64,000 nucleotides of DNA from positions 1-64,000 of the forward strand of contig JAFMOC010000007.1 in the NCBI GenBank assembly GCA_019802505.1, written 5' to 3'. The notes below the pieces were generated by a model, which did not search any database, was not told where the DNA came from, and worked only from the letters and a program-made list of their open reading frames with translations. Shown piece after piece: positions 36,101 to 48,646 of this stretch. Both the position numbers and the translations under genes were made by a program. This stretch comes from Corydoras sp. C115. Lineage: Eukaryota > Chordata > Actinopteri > Siluriformes > Callichthyidae. How positions within the stretch are numbered: position 1 is the stretch's first letter; every line of letters starts with the position of its first letter.

Positions 36101-39100
36101 CTTTTTCTGCGTTGTCTGTGTTTCATTTCTACGATTTATCGACTTGTTTTGCAGACTCCGCCTCGTTCTGTTCAACCCACTATTATTGTCCAGCATTATT
36201 GAAGCACTGCAGGTGACGTAAGCGGTTATGACATTGCAAGTAATGCGGAAATAGTGCAACCCAACGAATCGATAATGGAAATTCATTATCGACACTTTGG
36301 ATAATCGATTTTTTATTGATTTTATTGATTTGTTGTTGCAGCCCTAGTTGTTGTTGCAGTCAATCCTTTCAATACCAGGAACATCAGAAGACACAGGGAG
36401 AGAGACTGAGCAGGAGCTAGAATAATGGTGAACGTGGCCTGTTTATAGAGAGTGCATGCTGTAAAATCCCAGTATGGATTAATGTAAGCGTGTCGTGTCA
36501 GCAATAAAGCCTGTTTATTGGTGCAAACTCTTGTCTCTGGTCCTCATTACTTTCACGTCTCGCTACAGGCAAATTAAGCTGGCAGCTCAGCTCTCACTGC
36601 AGGTGGCAGTTACAGAGGCGGAGTGGGTGGAGCTTATTTTTATAAACTACGATCCCAGTTTGAAGGCTGCATCGAGTGCCCCTGGTGTTTCTACGGTGGC
36701 TGGCAGATAGGGGAAAATCACTAACCCTAACCCTACAAAATGTGCAATAAAATGAAAACAAATTTTTCAGGGATTTTAAACTCAAAATAGACAATTAAAA
36801 TGCCCCGAAATACACAGGCAGTGTTATGAGTTGAAAACAGGACACAAAGATGCAGATGAACAAAAAGGGTTTTCTTTATTAAGTAGAAAAATCAAAGGTC
36901 AAAGAATGAAAAAGAGTCTGCGAAGAGCGGACTCGGAACCGCGCTAAGAATGTAACTGAAAAGTTATTCAAACCTAAAGGGGTGGATTAGAACCCCAGGC
37001 TATCAATCCCTAATCCTGAGGGCTACTGCTGCACCACTGGGGAATTAATGCAGGTTGAGCCAACCAGGCTCCACAACTTAAGAGCAGGACGCAAATGCAG
37101 TTTCTCCACTCAAGAGGTGGACCTGCTTCCTGCTCTGCGCCTACAAACTTAGAGGAAGAGGGGAAGGGGGAAAGACAGCAATTAGACAAAAGGAAAAACA
37201 CAATTTGTTATTTTTTAATCACCTGGTCTCGAACCCGGGTCTGCTGAGTCAGATCTGAGCACTTAGCAGGATTACCACTGAAGGGAGCACCATAAAGGCT
37301 AAGATGCAGGCTTGGGTCCTATACGACACACTGCTGGTTGGTAGGCCTTAATCTACAGAGGTCCCAGCAACTCCTAGGGTAAAATACTTTTCCTGCTTAA
37401 TAGAGAGCTGAAATACCCCCCGTCTTCTAACAGTACCACGGCTGACTCCTCTAAATGGGCCAGGTCGTACCCACTAACCCTACAATTGCAAGTGTGAACC
37501 ATACGGTGGCAAAATCCAGGCTGCCGCACTTACCAGCCACAGAGAAGCTCTTTAAATAGGGAAGTGCAGCTGGTGCACGTTAGCCCTGATTAGGATCTCC
37601 AGGATAAAAGACCCACACACAAATGCTCTGTAACTTCAACGTCACCTGGTGCCAGAGCTCCGTGCGTGGGATGATCCAGAGACCCTAACAGAACTCCCCC
37701 CTCTAGGGACAGCCCCTGAGGTCCCAAAGCCCAATCTCTGGTTTCGTCGGAAATGAGGCAATGAATGTGTCGGGCAGGAACCCAGCACTGTTCCTCTGGT
37801 CCATAACCCTCCCAGTCTACCAAATACTGTGTGCTACCCTGAACCTTCCGGACATCCAGGATGCGGCGCACAGTAAAGGCAGGGGCACCATCCATCATGC
37901 GTGGTGCGGGAGGGAAGTTGGCACGTGTATCTGCCCCGCAGGAAAATGGCCTCAGCTGAGACACGTGAAATGTTGGGTGGACTCGTAACCGAGCCGGTAA
38001 ATCCAACCTATAGGAGACCGGATTAATTCTCCGGGAGATTTTAAAAGGACCTTTCCCATAGCCCCGCGGAACGGGAGGTCCCTAGTACTAACTAGGACCC
38101 TTTGTCCTAGTCTAAAAATGGGTGCGGTTTTTGGATAACCAAACTGGGCTTCAAAAGGGGACATGCCTAGGGCTGAAAGTTGCCATGTGTTATGTGCAAA
38201 TTCTGCCTAAAAGAGTTTATCTGCCCAGGAAGTGGGGTTGCCTGCAGTGAGGCAACGCAGAATGGTGCTTACATCCTGAATAAGCCTTTCCGATGACCCA
38301 TTGGATTTGGGATGATACCCGGAGGATAGACTTGCCAGCACCCAAGAGCTGACAAAATGACCTCCAGACTTGGCTCACGAACTGTGGACCTAGGTCAGAT
38401 ACCAAGTCCACCGGAAGCCCATGGATAGCCACCACTCGTTCGAGGATGTTCGAGGCAGTATCCTTAGCTGTGGGCAGTTTGGTTAGGGGTATAAGTGCAC
38501 AGGCGGTCGATGGAGAAGCGGTCGATGACCAAATGGTGGTAAAGCCTCTAGACCTGGGAAGGCCAGTAACAAAGTCCAGAGCCAGATGGGACCATGGTCT
38601 GGAAGGAACTGGCAGAGGGTGCAACAATCCCTTGGGACATTCCCGAGTGTGCTTATTCTTAGCCCAAATGGCACATGCCTGGACAATGTCCCTGACCTCT
38701 TTCTCCATGCCTGGCCACCAGAACCTCTGCTGAATAAATTTGTATGTCCTCATGGCCCCAGGGTGAGATGTTATGAAGGACTCATGAGCCCATTTAACCA
38801 CTCGACGCCGGTCCGTCAGGGGTATATACTGTCGGTTAGGGGGACAACCGTCTGGGACTGGCTCCTGACTAGCTGCCTCTTACACCATCTTGGTGATATC
38901 CCATGTGATTGGGGCAACAAACATGGGAGAGAGCAGAATCATTTCTGGGTCTCCAGCTTGACTGGGTGGGTCCCACTGATGGGAGAGAGCGTCTGGCTTG
39001 CCGTTTTTTGAGCCAGGTCGGTAGGTGTGAACTGGAACCTCTCAAAAAACAAAGCCCAGCGGGCTTGCCGGGAGTTCATCCGCGTGCCTTGCTTGATGAA

Positions 39101-42100
39101 CGAGAGGTTTTTGGGGTCTCTCCAGACCAGGAAGGGACATTTGGCCCCTCCAGCCAATGACGCCACTCCTCAAGTGCTAGCTTGACCGCTAGCAGTTCCT
39201 TATCACGTTCTGCTGGCGATAAGCGGTGGGAAAAGAACGCACAAGGATGGAGCCTCTTGTCTGGGCCTGTCCGTTGGGACAGAACGGCTCCAACCCCAAC
39301 ATCAGAGGCATCTCCCTCAACAATGAAGGATTCCTCCGGGTATGGCAGCTGAAGAACAGGGGCTGAAGTAAGGCACCTCTTTAGGGTCTCAAAGGCTCTT
39401 TGAGACTCCTCAGACCATCGGAAAGGTTACTTGCCTGTCAAGGCCGTATGGCGACATGGAAGGTGCTCTTCTCTAGCTTGAGAAAGAGTTGGAGGAGCAG
39501 CTGGAGGAGGAGTTGGAGGAGCAGCTGAAGGACCCTTCTAACATGCTTAACATGTTCTTCAAGGGAGGAACTAAACACCAAGATCTAGATAGACAAATGT
39601 GTATCGGTCCAGAGTCTCCCGAAGGGCCTCATTGATAAACCTCTGAAAGACTGCTGGGGCATTAGAAAAACCAAATGGCATCACTAAATACTCGTAGTGG
39701 CCAGGCAGGGCTACTAAGGAGTGGCTCCATAAGAAGAAGCACTTCTGCAACTTGGTCAAGAACTACAGGAAAGTTCTTACCTCTGTAATTGCAAACAAAG
39801 GTTTCTGAACCAAATAATCAGTTCTGTTTTTCTATTGAAGCAAGTACTTATGTCATGCCATACAATGTGATTTTCTGGATTTTTAGATTGTTTCTCACAG
39901 TTGAAGTGTACTTATAAATATTACAGAAAACTTGCAAAATCGTCAGTGTATGAAATACTTATTTTCTACTGTATATATTTTATATTGTTTTATGTTGTAT
40001 ATAAGTTACAGAAGAAACACTTACCTACTACACCCATTTAGTTCAGCTCAAAGATGCAGGTTTATTATTATTTACAAAAAGCTTTTAAAAGAGCTTTAAA
40101 AATGCATGACAATAATCGAGGTGTAAGGCCAAGGTGTTACAGGGAGCAGCTACAGGTAAATAGAGAAGCCAACATTCACTAAAAATGGATGCCTACATCA
40201 CAAAAAATTACTTAATAACTTTATTACGACCCAGGGGTGACCCAGCATGTATGTGTGTATGTATACTATATGTGTGCATGTTGCTACACACAAGGGAAAA
40301 GTCATTTTTCTCGGAACATGCCCGTTGTTGTGCTTCCGGGTTTACTCAGTTAATTTTGTGGCACATTGTGAGCAATGTGATTAATTACTGATGAGTTGGA
40401 AAGATTGTGTTATTGTTATTTGAATGAGTTGTTGGTGTCAGTGCTGAGAAGTCCATGATTTGAGGACTAGAGTTATTTTATGTAATTTTTTGTCTTTTGT
40501 TCTGTTCTGCATTTTATGAAGGTTAGGAATTGTGTTTGTTTTCTTCGTTTGCTTGTTCAAATGTTGCTATTTATTTATATATATAGCTTTTTACAGTACA
40601 TTGTCACAAAGCAGCTTTACAGCGTTATAAGCCTGAACCCACAAAGATAAAGAGCAAGCCGAAGCAACAGCAACAAAGAAAAACTCCATGTTATCCATGT
40701 TTTTTTTTGGAGGAAACCTTCGGAGGACCAATGACTCATCCTCCTTGAGTGGCCGGGCAGAATGTGTAGTGATCAAGATTACGTAATCAATGAAGGGATA
40801 AAATATAAAGATTTATATGCAAAAGTACTTCATGTTCAAGGGGATGAGCGCATTAGACAATGAGATGGGGCAATCTAGTCGGCGGTTGCTAAAGGCCTAG
40901 GTCAGGGGTGCCCACACTTTTCTGGCCCGAGATCTTTTCCATTGGACAGGTCATCGAGATCTACCGGGGTCAATCTCTATTTTTTTGGCTTTTATATTGA
41001 AACCTGTTTACACACATCATGTTAGTATTGTTGAATCTGTTAGAATTGCTCTTTTATTAAACACACTCCAGTATATAACATGGAGAAAACCTGATTTTAG
41101 TACACCCAAACACACAGCATACAGCACAAATGTAAAACAATCACTGTAACCCACATTTCCCCAAACAGAACATCCATCCATCCATCCATCCGTTATCTTC
41201 CGGGAGAACACTTTATCCTCTATCAGGGTAAACCCACCCCGGTTTCCCCCCCCCTCAAATGACTCAATTGAAAACTCAACTCAATTGACCTTGATCCATG
41301 TTTTTGGACTGTGGGAAGAAACCGGAGAACCCAGAGGAAACCCACGTAGACATGGGGAGAACATGGAAACTCCACCCAGATTGGGATTCGAGCTGGGAAT
41401 CCCTAGTACTGAGAGGAGAACATCCTAACCACTAAGCCATTGTGCTGCCCCCAAACAGAACATGAACATTAATAAAAGCAAATGCATTTTGAGTTTGACA
41501 TTGACCTGACACCCCTTCGCGATCGACCGGTCGATCACGATCGCTGTATTGAGCACCCCTGGGCTAGGTATTTCATGAACCTACCTTATGGTAATGCGCT
41601 ACTTGTCGGTATCCCAGCTTCCACAATCAGACCTCTTCAACTTATTCAAAACTCTGCAGCCCGACTTGTGTTTAACCAGCCCAAGCGAACTCATGTCACT
41701 CCATTACTCACTCCATTGGCTTTCTGTAGCTGCTCTCATTCAGTACAAGTCACTGACTCTGGCATACAGAACCATTTCTGGATCTGCCCCCTCCTACCTT
41801 CACTCTATCTTTTCAAAATACACTCCGACTCGTTCACTTCGCTCCAGTGATGATTGCCGCCTGGCGATTCCACCTCACCGAGGAACTAATTCTCACTCCG
41901 TGGCGTTCACCACTGCAAAATGGTGGAATGATCTTCCCAACCCTGTCCGTAAGGCAGAATCACTAAACAGTTTTAACTACTGAAGACGCATCTCTTTAAC
42001 AAATACTTGTTGTAGTAAAAAAAAAAAAAAAAAAAAAAGGAGGGGGAGGGGCCGCAGCATCAAATAACAATCAGGTTTGATGAATTTACAGTATAGTTGG

Positions 42101-45100
42101 TTTTCTCCATGGCTTCTGACTTGTGGTGTTCTCATTTGTAAGTCGCTTTGGATAAAAGCGTCTGCTAAATGACTAAATGTAAATGTAAATGTAGAGACAT
42201 CTGGCGTCTGGCGGATAAAGCTCAAGGGCGCCGAGCAGTATCGAGCTCCCATAGATAAGGGAAGGAACGGCGTGTTCACCCCCCCATAGAACTCTTCGAC
42301 AAGTTGATTTAGAATAAGCAGAACGAGGGATGGTTTTTAGAATATATAGAGTCAGAAACTGAACTTCGGGGCTCTGTTTTGGTGAAACTGGTGTGGTGCT
42401 GAGATCAGAGTCGGATCACGATCTTTGGCTTGTCTTGGAAGAACACACTGCTTTAACTTATGCTTTTTTTGTCATTAATAAACGAATAACTCTGAAATCA
42501 ACTGTACTGTGGTTTTTGACACCTTCAGAAAAGGTTCATCGAGGAAATTGAGATTTCCTAACATCAACAATTGGAAAAAATGTATATGTGCAGTGAGGCC
42601 ATCTTGCAACTCCACCAGTCCAACAGAACTTCAATCCAGAAATTGTCAAAGCCGCAGTGCTCAGGCATGCCTTGGATGAAGAAATTGGCGGCACCTGGTT
42701 TAGTTTAGTTTAGTTTAGTTATACTATTCCTAGAGTAATTAGTTTGGTTTTGGGTTGTTATTTTCGTTGGTTTATTTCACATGGTTCTATCTCAGGTACA
42801 CTACCACATGCTATTGAAAATAAAAATTCAACCATGATTATTGCAACTAGGGCTGCAACAACGAATCGATAAAATCGATAAAAATCGATTATCCAAAGTA
42901 TCGATAATGAATTTCCATTATCGATTCGTTGGGTCGCGCGATTTTCGCGTTACTCGCAATGGCGTAACCGCCTACGTCACCTGCAGCTCTTCAATAACGC
43001 TGGAAAATAATAGCGGGTTGAACAGAACGAGGCGGAGTCTGCAAAACAAGTTGATAAATTGCACAAATGAAACACAGCCAACGCAGAAAAAAGCTCCGGT
43101 TCAATTCCAAACTGCGGGAGCTTCACCTTTACACAAATAAAGAACGTGGAACATGCAGCTCTGCGAACATGAACGCAGCAGCACGGTGATGATACACCAC
43201 CTGAAACTAAACATGCTGGAGCCACCGATAAGGATGAAGCTCAACAGCAGATAAATCACAACAACATCCCGAGATTCTTTAGTTTTGAAGTAAATCAATG
43301 TCACCCTATGAGACCGGCAGAGTAGCTTCATGCTGTGTTTGGTTGTTAACTGGATAATAACAGCGATAGAGAACGTGTCTTAACGTCCGTGTCTTAACGT
43401 CCATTATACGAATACGTCCGTATTTCCCGGGACATGTCCGTATGTCACGTCCTGTCCCGGGCGTTTTAAAGTGAGGACATGTCCTGGTTTTTAGGGGATC
43501 AATAGCAGCACACCACACGGGAGCGGGGGATTGACGCGCACACGCGCACAGTGTAAAAGTACGCACCGAAGCGCAAGAGTCTGTTTATAAAAGAGCCCCC
43601 CCCCCTTTCAGACCCCCCCCTTTTTTTGTTAACTGGCTAATTTGTTAATAAATTTTTTCAATAACTGACAGTTTTAGTTCATTTGTTAATTAATTTCTTT
43701 CCAATAGGCTACAGAACAGACAATATTTAGTTCATTACTGAAGGTAACTGAGTATCATGTGTTATTTGGAGTTGACTTTTGTTGTTAAGTAAGGGATATT
43801 TAGATGATACATTATTTCTTTCATTGTGCTTTTCATTAATTACAGGAAATGTTAACTTAAACATTTTGAATAAAATTACTATATATAATACTATACTATA
43901 GAATAATTTTACTGAAAAACATACATCTTTGGATAAAAGCGTCTGCTAAATGAATAAATGTAAATGTAAAGACATGGAAAAAATTTTTTAATTTATCCGA
44001 TTCATCGATGAATCGAAAAAATAATCGACCGATTAATCGATTATCAAAATAATCATTAGTTGCAGCCCTAATTGCAACCATGTTCTAGTGTGTGAATTGA
44101 GGGCAACCGGGAGAACACAAACAGCAGTTTTTATGTTACTACATGACCTAGACCGGGTCACAACAAATACCAATCTGGGCAATTACTGAGTGGCTCTTAG
44201 GAGACACAGCACACTAAAAGTAAACACACTATAGTGGAAGAGCCAAATCCATTTCAAAGAACAATAGCTCTATTCTGGCTTAGAGAGCCACAGTTGGAGA
44301 GTTGAATGTACAAAACCAGAGTGGCTAAACAACAAGTTTACGAATGGAATGTACTGGAATACCCCACAGGGGAAAAACATACACTCCACAAACAGGTTTT
44401 CTATTTAAATATGTATTATTTATATATTTACCTATGAAAATGTATCAGAAGAAAATGCAGCTTAATTGCTGAATTAAAATAAAATATTGTGTATAGCTGC
44501 TGTCATCTTCAAAACCTGCTTTTTAAAAATTCTGTAAAATGCAGCTTTTCTGGAGTGTTCATGGTCTACAACAGTATCTACTAGTGGTGTAAATATTAAT
44601 CGGCAAACAGCCAGCGAATCGATACATCCGATAAGACTATCGATTGATGTGTTTATATTGCTGCTTTTCCATTCACCTATTTTTAAGATCTGCTCCGATG
44701 TAAACGTAATATCTACTTATAAGCTGCAGGTGGCGCTACCTCATTATTGTTTTTTAACTTCTTATACCTCACAAGAGGGAGAAGAGCATTGCTTACATAG
44801 GGAACACACAGTGCGAGGATAGAGTGTGATGTTTTGGGCAATGTTTAACTGTGAAATCTTTGGTCCAGCCATCCATGTGAATCTTACATTGACACACATC
44901 ACCTACCTAAGCATTGTTGCAGACCATGTACACCAGGGGTGTAACGGTACGAAAAATTCATGGATTGGTACAACCTGTTACATAATGTATATTTAAAATA
45001 TTGTCCTAAGTTTTAATCATCATTCTTAAAAATGATAATCATTTGAAAAATTACCATCTTGGTTACCTGCAGCAAAAGAGGTCAATACCTTCTGTGGCCA

Positions 45101-45288
45101 TAATATTACTGTTGATATTGGATAATGTCACTTACCTCCGGCGCAATATAATCTGGGGTTCCACAAAAGGTTCCTGTAGTTGATCCTTCAAACATCCCCT
45201 CTTTACACATGCCAAAATCAGCCAGTTTACAGTGTCCATCTCTGTCTAACAGTACATTATCGAGTTTTAAATCCCTGCACAAATGCAT

Positions 45289-45341
<53 letters not shown>

Positions 45342-48300
45342 ATTGGTAAACAACACATTTACAAGGGAATATAAGGGTTGTAGTCAATAATGACTTTTTC
45401 TATTTTGTTTATTTGTTTTGTGTGTACGGTGTGTGTGTGTGTGTGTGTGTGGGGGGGGTGTTTGTGTGTGTTAGAGAGAGAGAAATAGAGAGAAAGGGAG
45501 AAATAGACCTGTATATGATACCCTTGCCATGCAGGAAGATAAGGGCGCTGCTAATTTCGGCTGCATAAAAACGAGCCCGGTTCTCTTCAAATTTCCTTGA
45601 CTTCTGGATGTGAAACATAAGATCACCTCCATTCACAAACTCCATCACAAAGAACAGACGATCCTGGAATTACAAGTGGGGAAAAAAGTGTTCTTAATTC
45701 ATGCTTATTTAACATTTCAAAAAGTCATCATACAAATGTGTCTAAGCAGCTCAATGAATGTTAAAGTAAAACAACATGGGTGGCACGATAGATTGGAGAT
45801 TGGTGTATCTGCCCAGCACCCTGAAACTTTCTCCCCTGGATGGGCATGGGAAACCCCCTCCTCCGCAACCCTAGTAGAGGATTTAGTGAAGATAATGAAT
45901 GAATAAATGAGATTAAAAACAACATGTATGGTTATTGGATAAGATTTAGGTTTGGACCATGATTATAATTAGGACAGAAGTCTAAGTCACCTCAGCAAAT
46001 TAAAAAAATAATAAAATGGGTATTTTTTTTAATAATGGCTACTATTAAACGATTTGTATTAAATTTCAGTAGTAAATTTCTCAAAAAGAGTAAGAGTAAG
46101 CAAGAGAGCGAGAGCGAGACAGAGCTGCAATTCAGCTGCACCAAATACACTGAGATCAGAGACCGATACTACAGCAAACTCACACACATCATCCCCAACT
46201 TCACCTCCCTTACACCCACTGAAAAACTGCCCCACCTACTGGGGGAAAACAGGGAGAGCTGTTTACTGGCAGCACTGTACAGTACACACACACCTGTCAC
46301 CAGGAGAGGGACAGAGAGCACAGATGAGTTCCAGAAAGCAACCAACAACCACGAAATTCAATCACTTTTAGACACCTTTCTGGACACCACATACACCCAC
46401 AGTGAAGAAGGAGTTAATCAGGCTACCCAAAATCTCAACTATATCTTTAAAAGATCAGCAAAAAAAGCTAAACTAGAAACCTAAAACCAGATCAAATACT
46501 CAAAATGTAAACGATGAAAAATGTTCGATAAAGACGGTCAAAATATAGGAAAACAACTTAGAAAAGGGCGGCACGGTGGCTTAGTGGTTAGCACGTTCAC
46601 CTCTCAGCACTAGGGATTCCCGGTTCGAATCCCCATCTGGGTTGAGTTTCCATGTTCTCCCCGTGTCCGCGTGGGTTTCCTCCACCTTCTCCGGTTTCCT
46701 CCCACAGTCCAAAAACATGGATCAAGTCAATTGAGTTCTCCAAATTGCCCCATGTAGAGTGTGTTTGTGTGTTTGTGAACCCCCCCGTGATCCTAATATA
46801 GGATAAAGCGAAAGATAATGAATGAATGAATGAATGAATGAATAAACATAGAAAACTAGCCAACCAAAAAACAAAAAAGCACAACACGCAACTGACAATA
46901 ATCGAGGAATCCATCAACACACACCAGTTCTGGAAAAATTGAAACAAACTAAAGAAAAGAAAAAAAGAACAATTAGCAATCCAAGATGGAGAAATCTGGA
47001 CTGAGCATTTCCAATCTTTGTACAAATAACGAAGAATCAAATTCAAACCCAAAACAAAAACTAATCAGCTATAAACTAATAGAGCTGGAAAAAAAACAAC
47101 AAAGACCTGCAGAACACTTTAGACTACTTAATTACTAATCGGGAACTCCAAACTAAAATTAACCACCTAAAACCAAACAAAGCCCCGGGACTCAATGGGA
47201 TCCTCAAACAAACACTCCAGCAATAAAATCCACCTGGCCATATTAAAACTATATAACCTGGTTCTGAGTGTAGGTACCTTCCCTGAAATATGGAATCAAG
47301 GTTTAATAACTCCGATATATAAATATGGAGATAAATTCGTCCCTAATAATTACCGGAGCATCTGTGTGAACAGTAATCTGGGGAAGTTATTCTGTAGCAT
47401 AATTAACTCACTGCTACTAAACCTCCTTATGGAACACAATGTCCTGAGTAAAAGTCAAATTGGTTTTCTACCAAATTACCGCACAACAGATCACATTTAC
47501 ACCCTACACACCCTTATAGACAAATATGTGACACAATACAACATCAAAATATTTGCTTGTTTCATTGATTTAAAAAAAGCATTCGATTCAATCTCGCATG
47601 AATAAAATGTTAAATGTTAAATAAAATGGCATCAATAAAATGTTGGAAAGTAGTGTAGGTGGTAAATCATATGATCTGATTAAATCTATGTACACAGGAA
47701 ACATGTGCGGAATAAGAATTGGCAATAAAAGGACAGGCTTTTTCTCTCAGAAGCGGGGAGTGTGACAGGACTGCTGTTTAAGCCCCACATTATTTAACAT
47801 CTACATTAACGAACTCGCCTCTATCTTAGAGAGTTCTCCAGCACCTGGTCTCACTCTCCACCACTCAGAGGTGAAACTCCTGCTGTATGCAGACGACCTG
47901 GTCCTGCTGTCTCCCACCGCTCAGGGTCTGCAACAGAACCTGGACCTGCTGCAGAAGTACTGTCAGACCTGGGCCCTGACAGTTAACCTAAAGAAAACTA
48001 AAATCCTAACCTTCCAAAAAAGTTCCAGCTCTAAGGGAATAAACCACACATTCACATTAGGAACACAACGACAGACCGACACCGACACAGACACCGACAG
48101 ACCTGGCTGCCCCGAGAGAAGAGGATGGGATAAAACTGAGACAGAGCTGCACTTCCTCACCAAATGTAACAAATATACAGAGATCAGAGACCAATACTAC
48201 ATCAAATTTACACACATCATGCCCAAATTCACCTCCCTTACCCACACCAAAAAACTGCCCCACCTACTGGAGGAACACAGGGAGAGCTGTGTACTGGCAG

Positions 48301-48601
48301 CACTGTATGCATACACCTGTCACCAGGAGAGGGACAGAGAGTGACCAAATCAGCCCACATACACACATACACACACACACACAAACTTCTACTTTTATTT
48401 AAATATATATGTATATTACACTATTTCTTTGTGTTTGTATATTATGTAAAAAAAAAAAATTATCCTTGTTTTTTTATTTTTTTATTTTGTACTCCGGCTT
48501 TGTGCAATACAAATGCAACATTTGTCATGCAAATAAAGCTTTTAAATTGAAATTGAGTGACCAAATCTGCCAACACACACATACTCACACTCAAACACAC
48601 T

Positions 48602-48646
<45 letters not shown>

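Larger units (their letters stand above)
36822..39780 (-). mobile_element. Ty3/gypsy chromovirus remnant
   Basis: Minus-strand order is RT (39759-39571), RNase H (39370-39000), integrase (38801-38217), chromodomain (38006-37590), polypurine tract at 37691-37705 and 3' LTR 36822-37690. The chromodomain marks it as a chromovirus. It is truncated within RT, so gag, protease and the 5' LTR are absent. It lies in a large prkch intron in the same orientation as the gene. Confidence 0.9.

Noticed and set aside
36721..36736. Interstitial telomere sequence (CCCTAA repeats)
   Set aside because: Only two units; too short to call.
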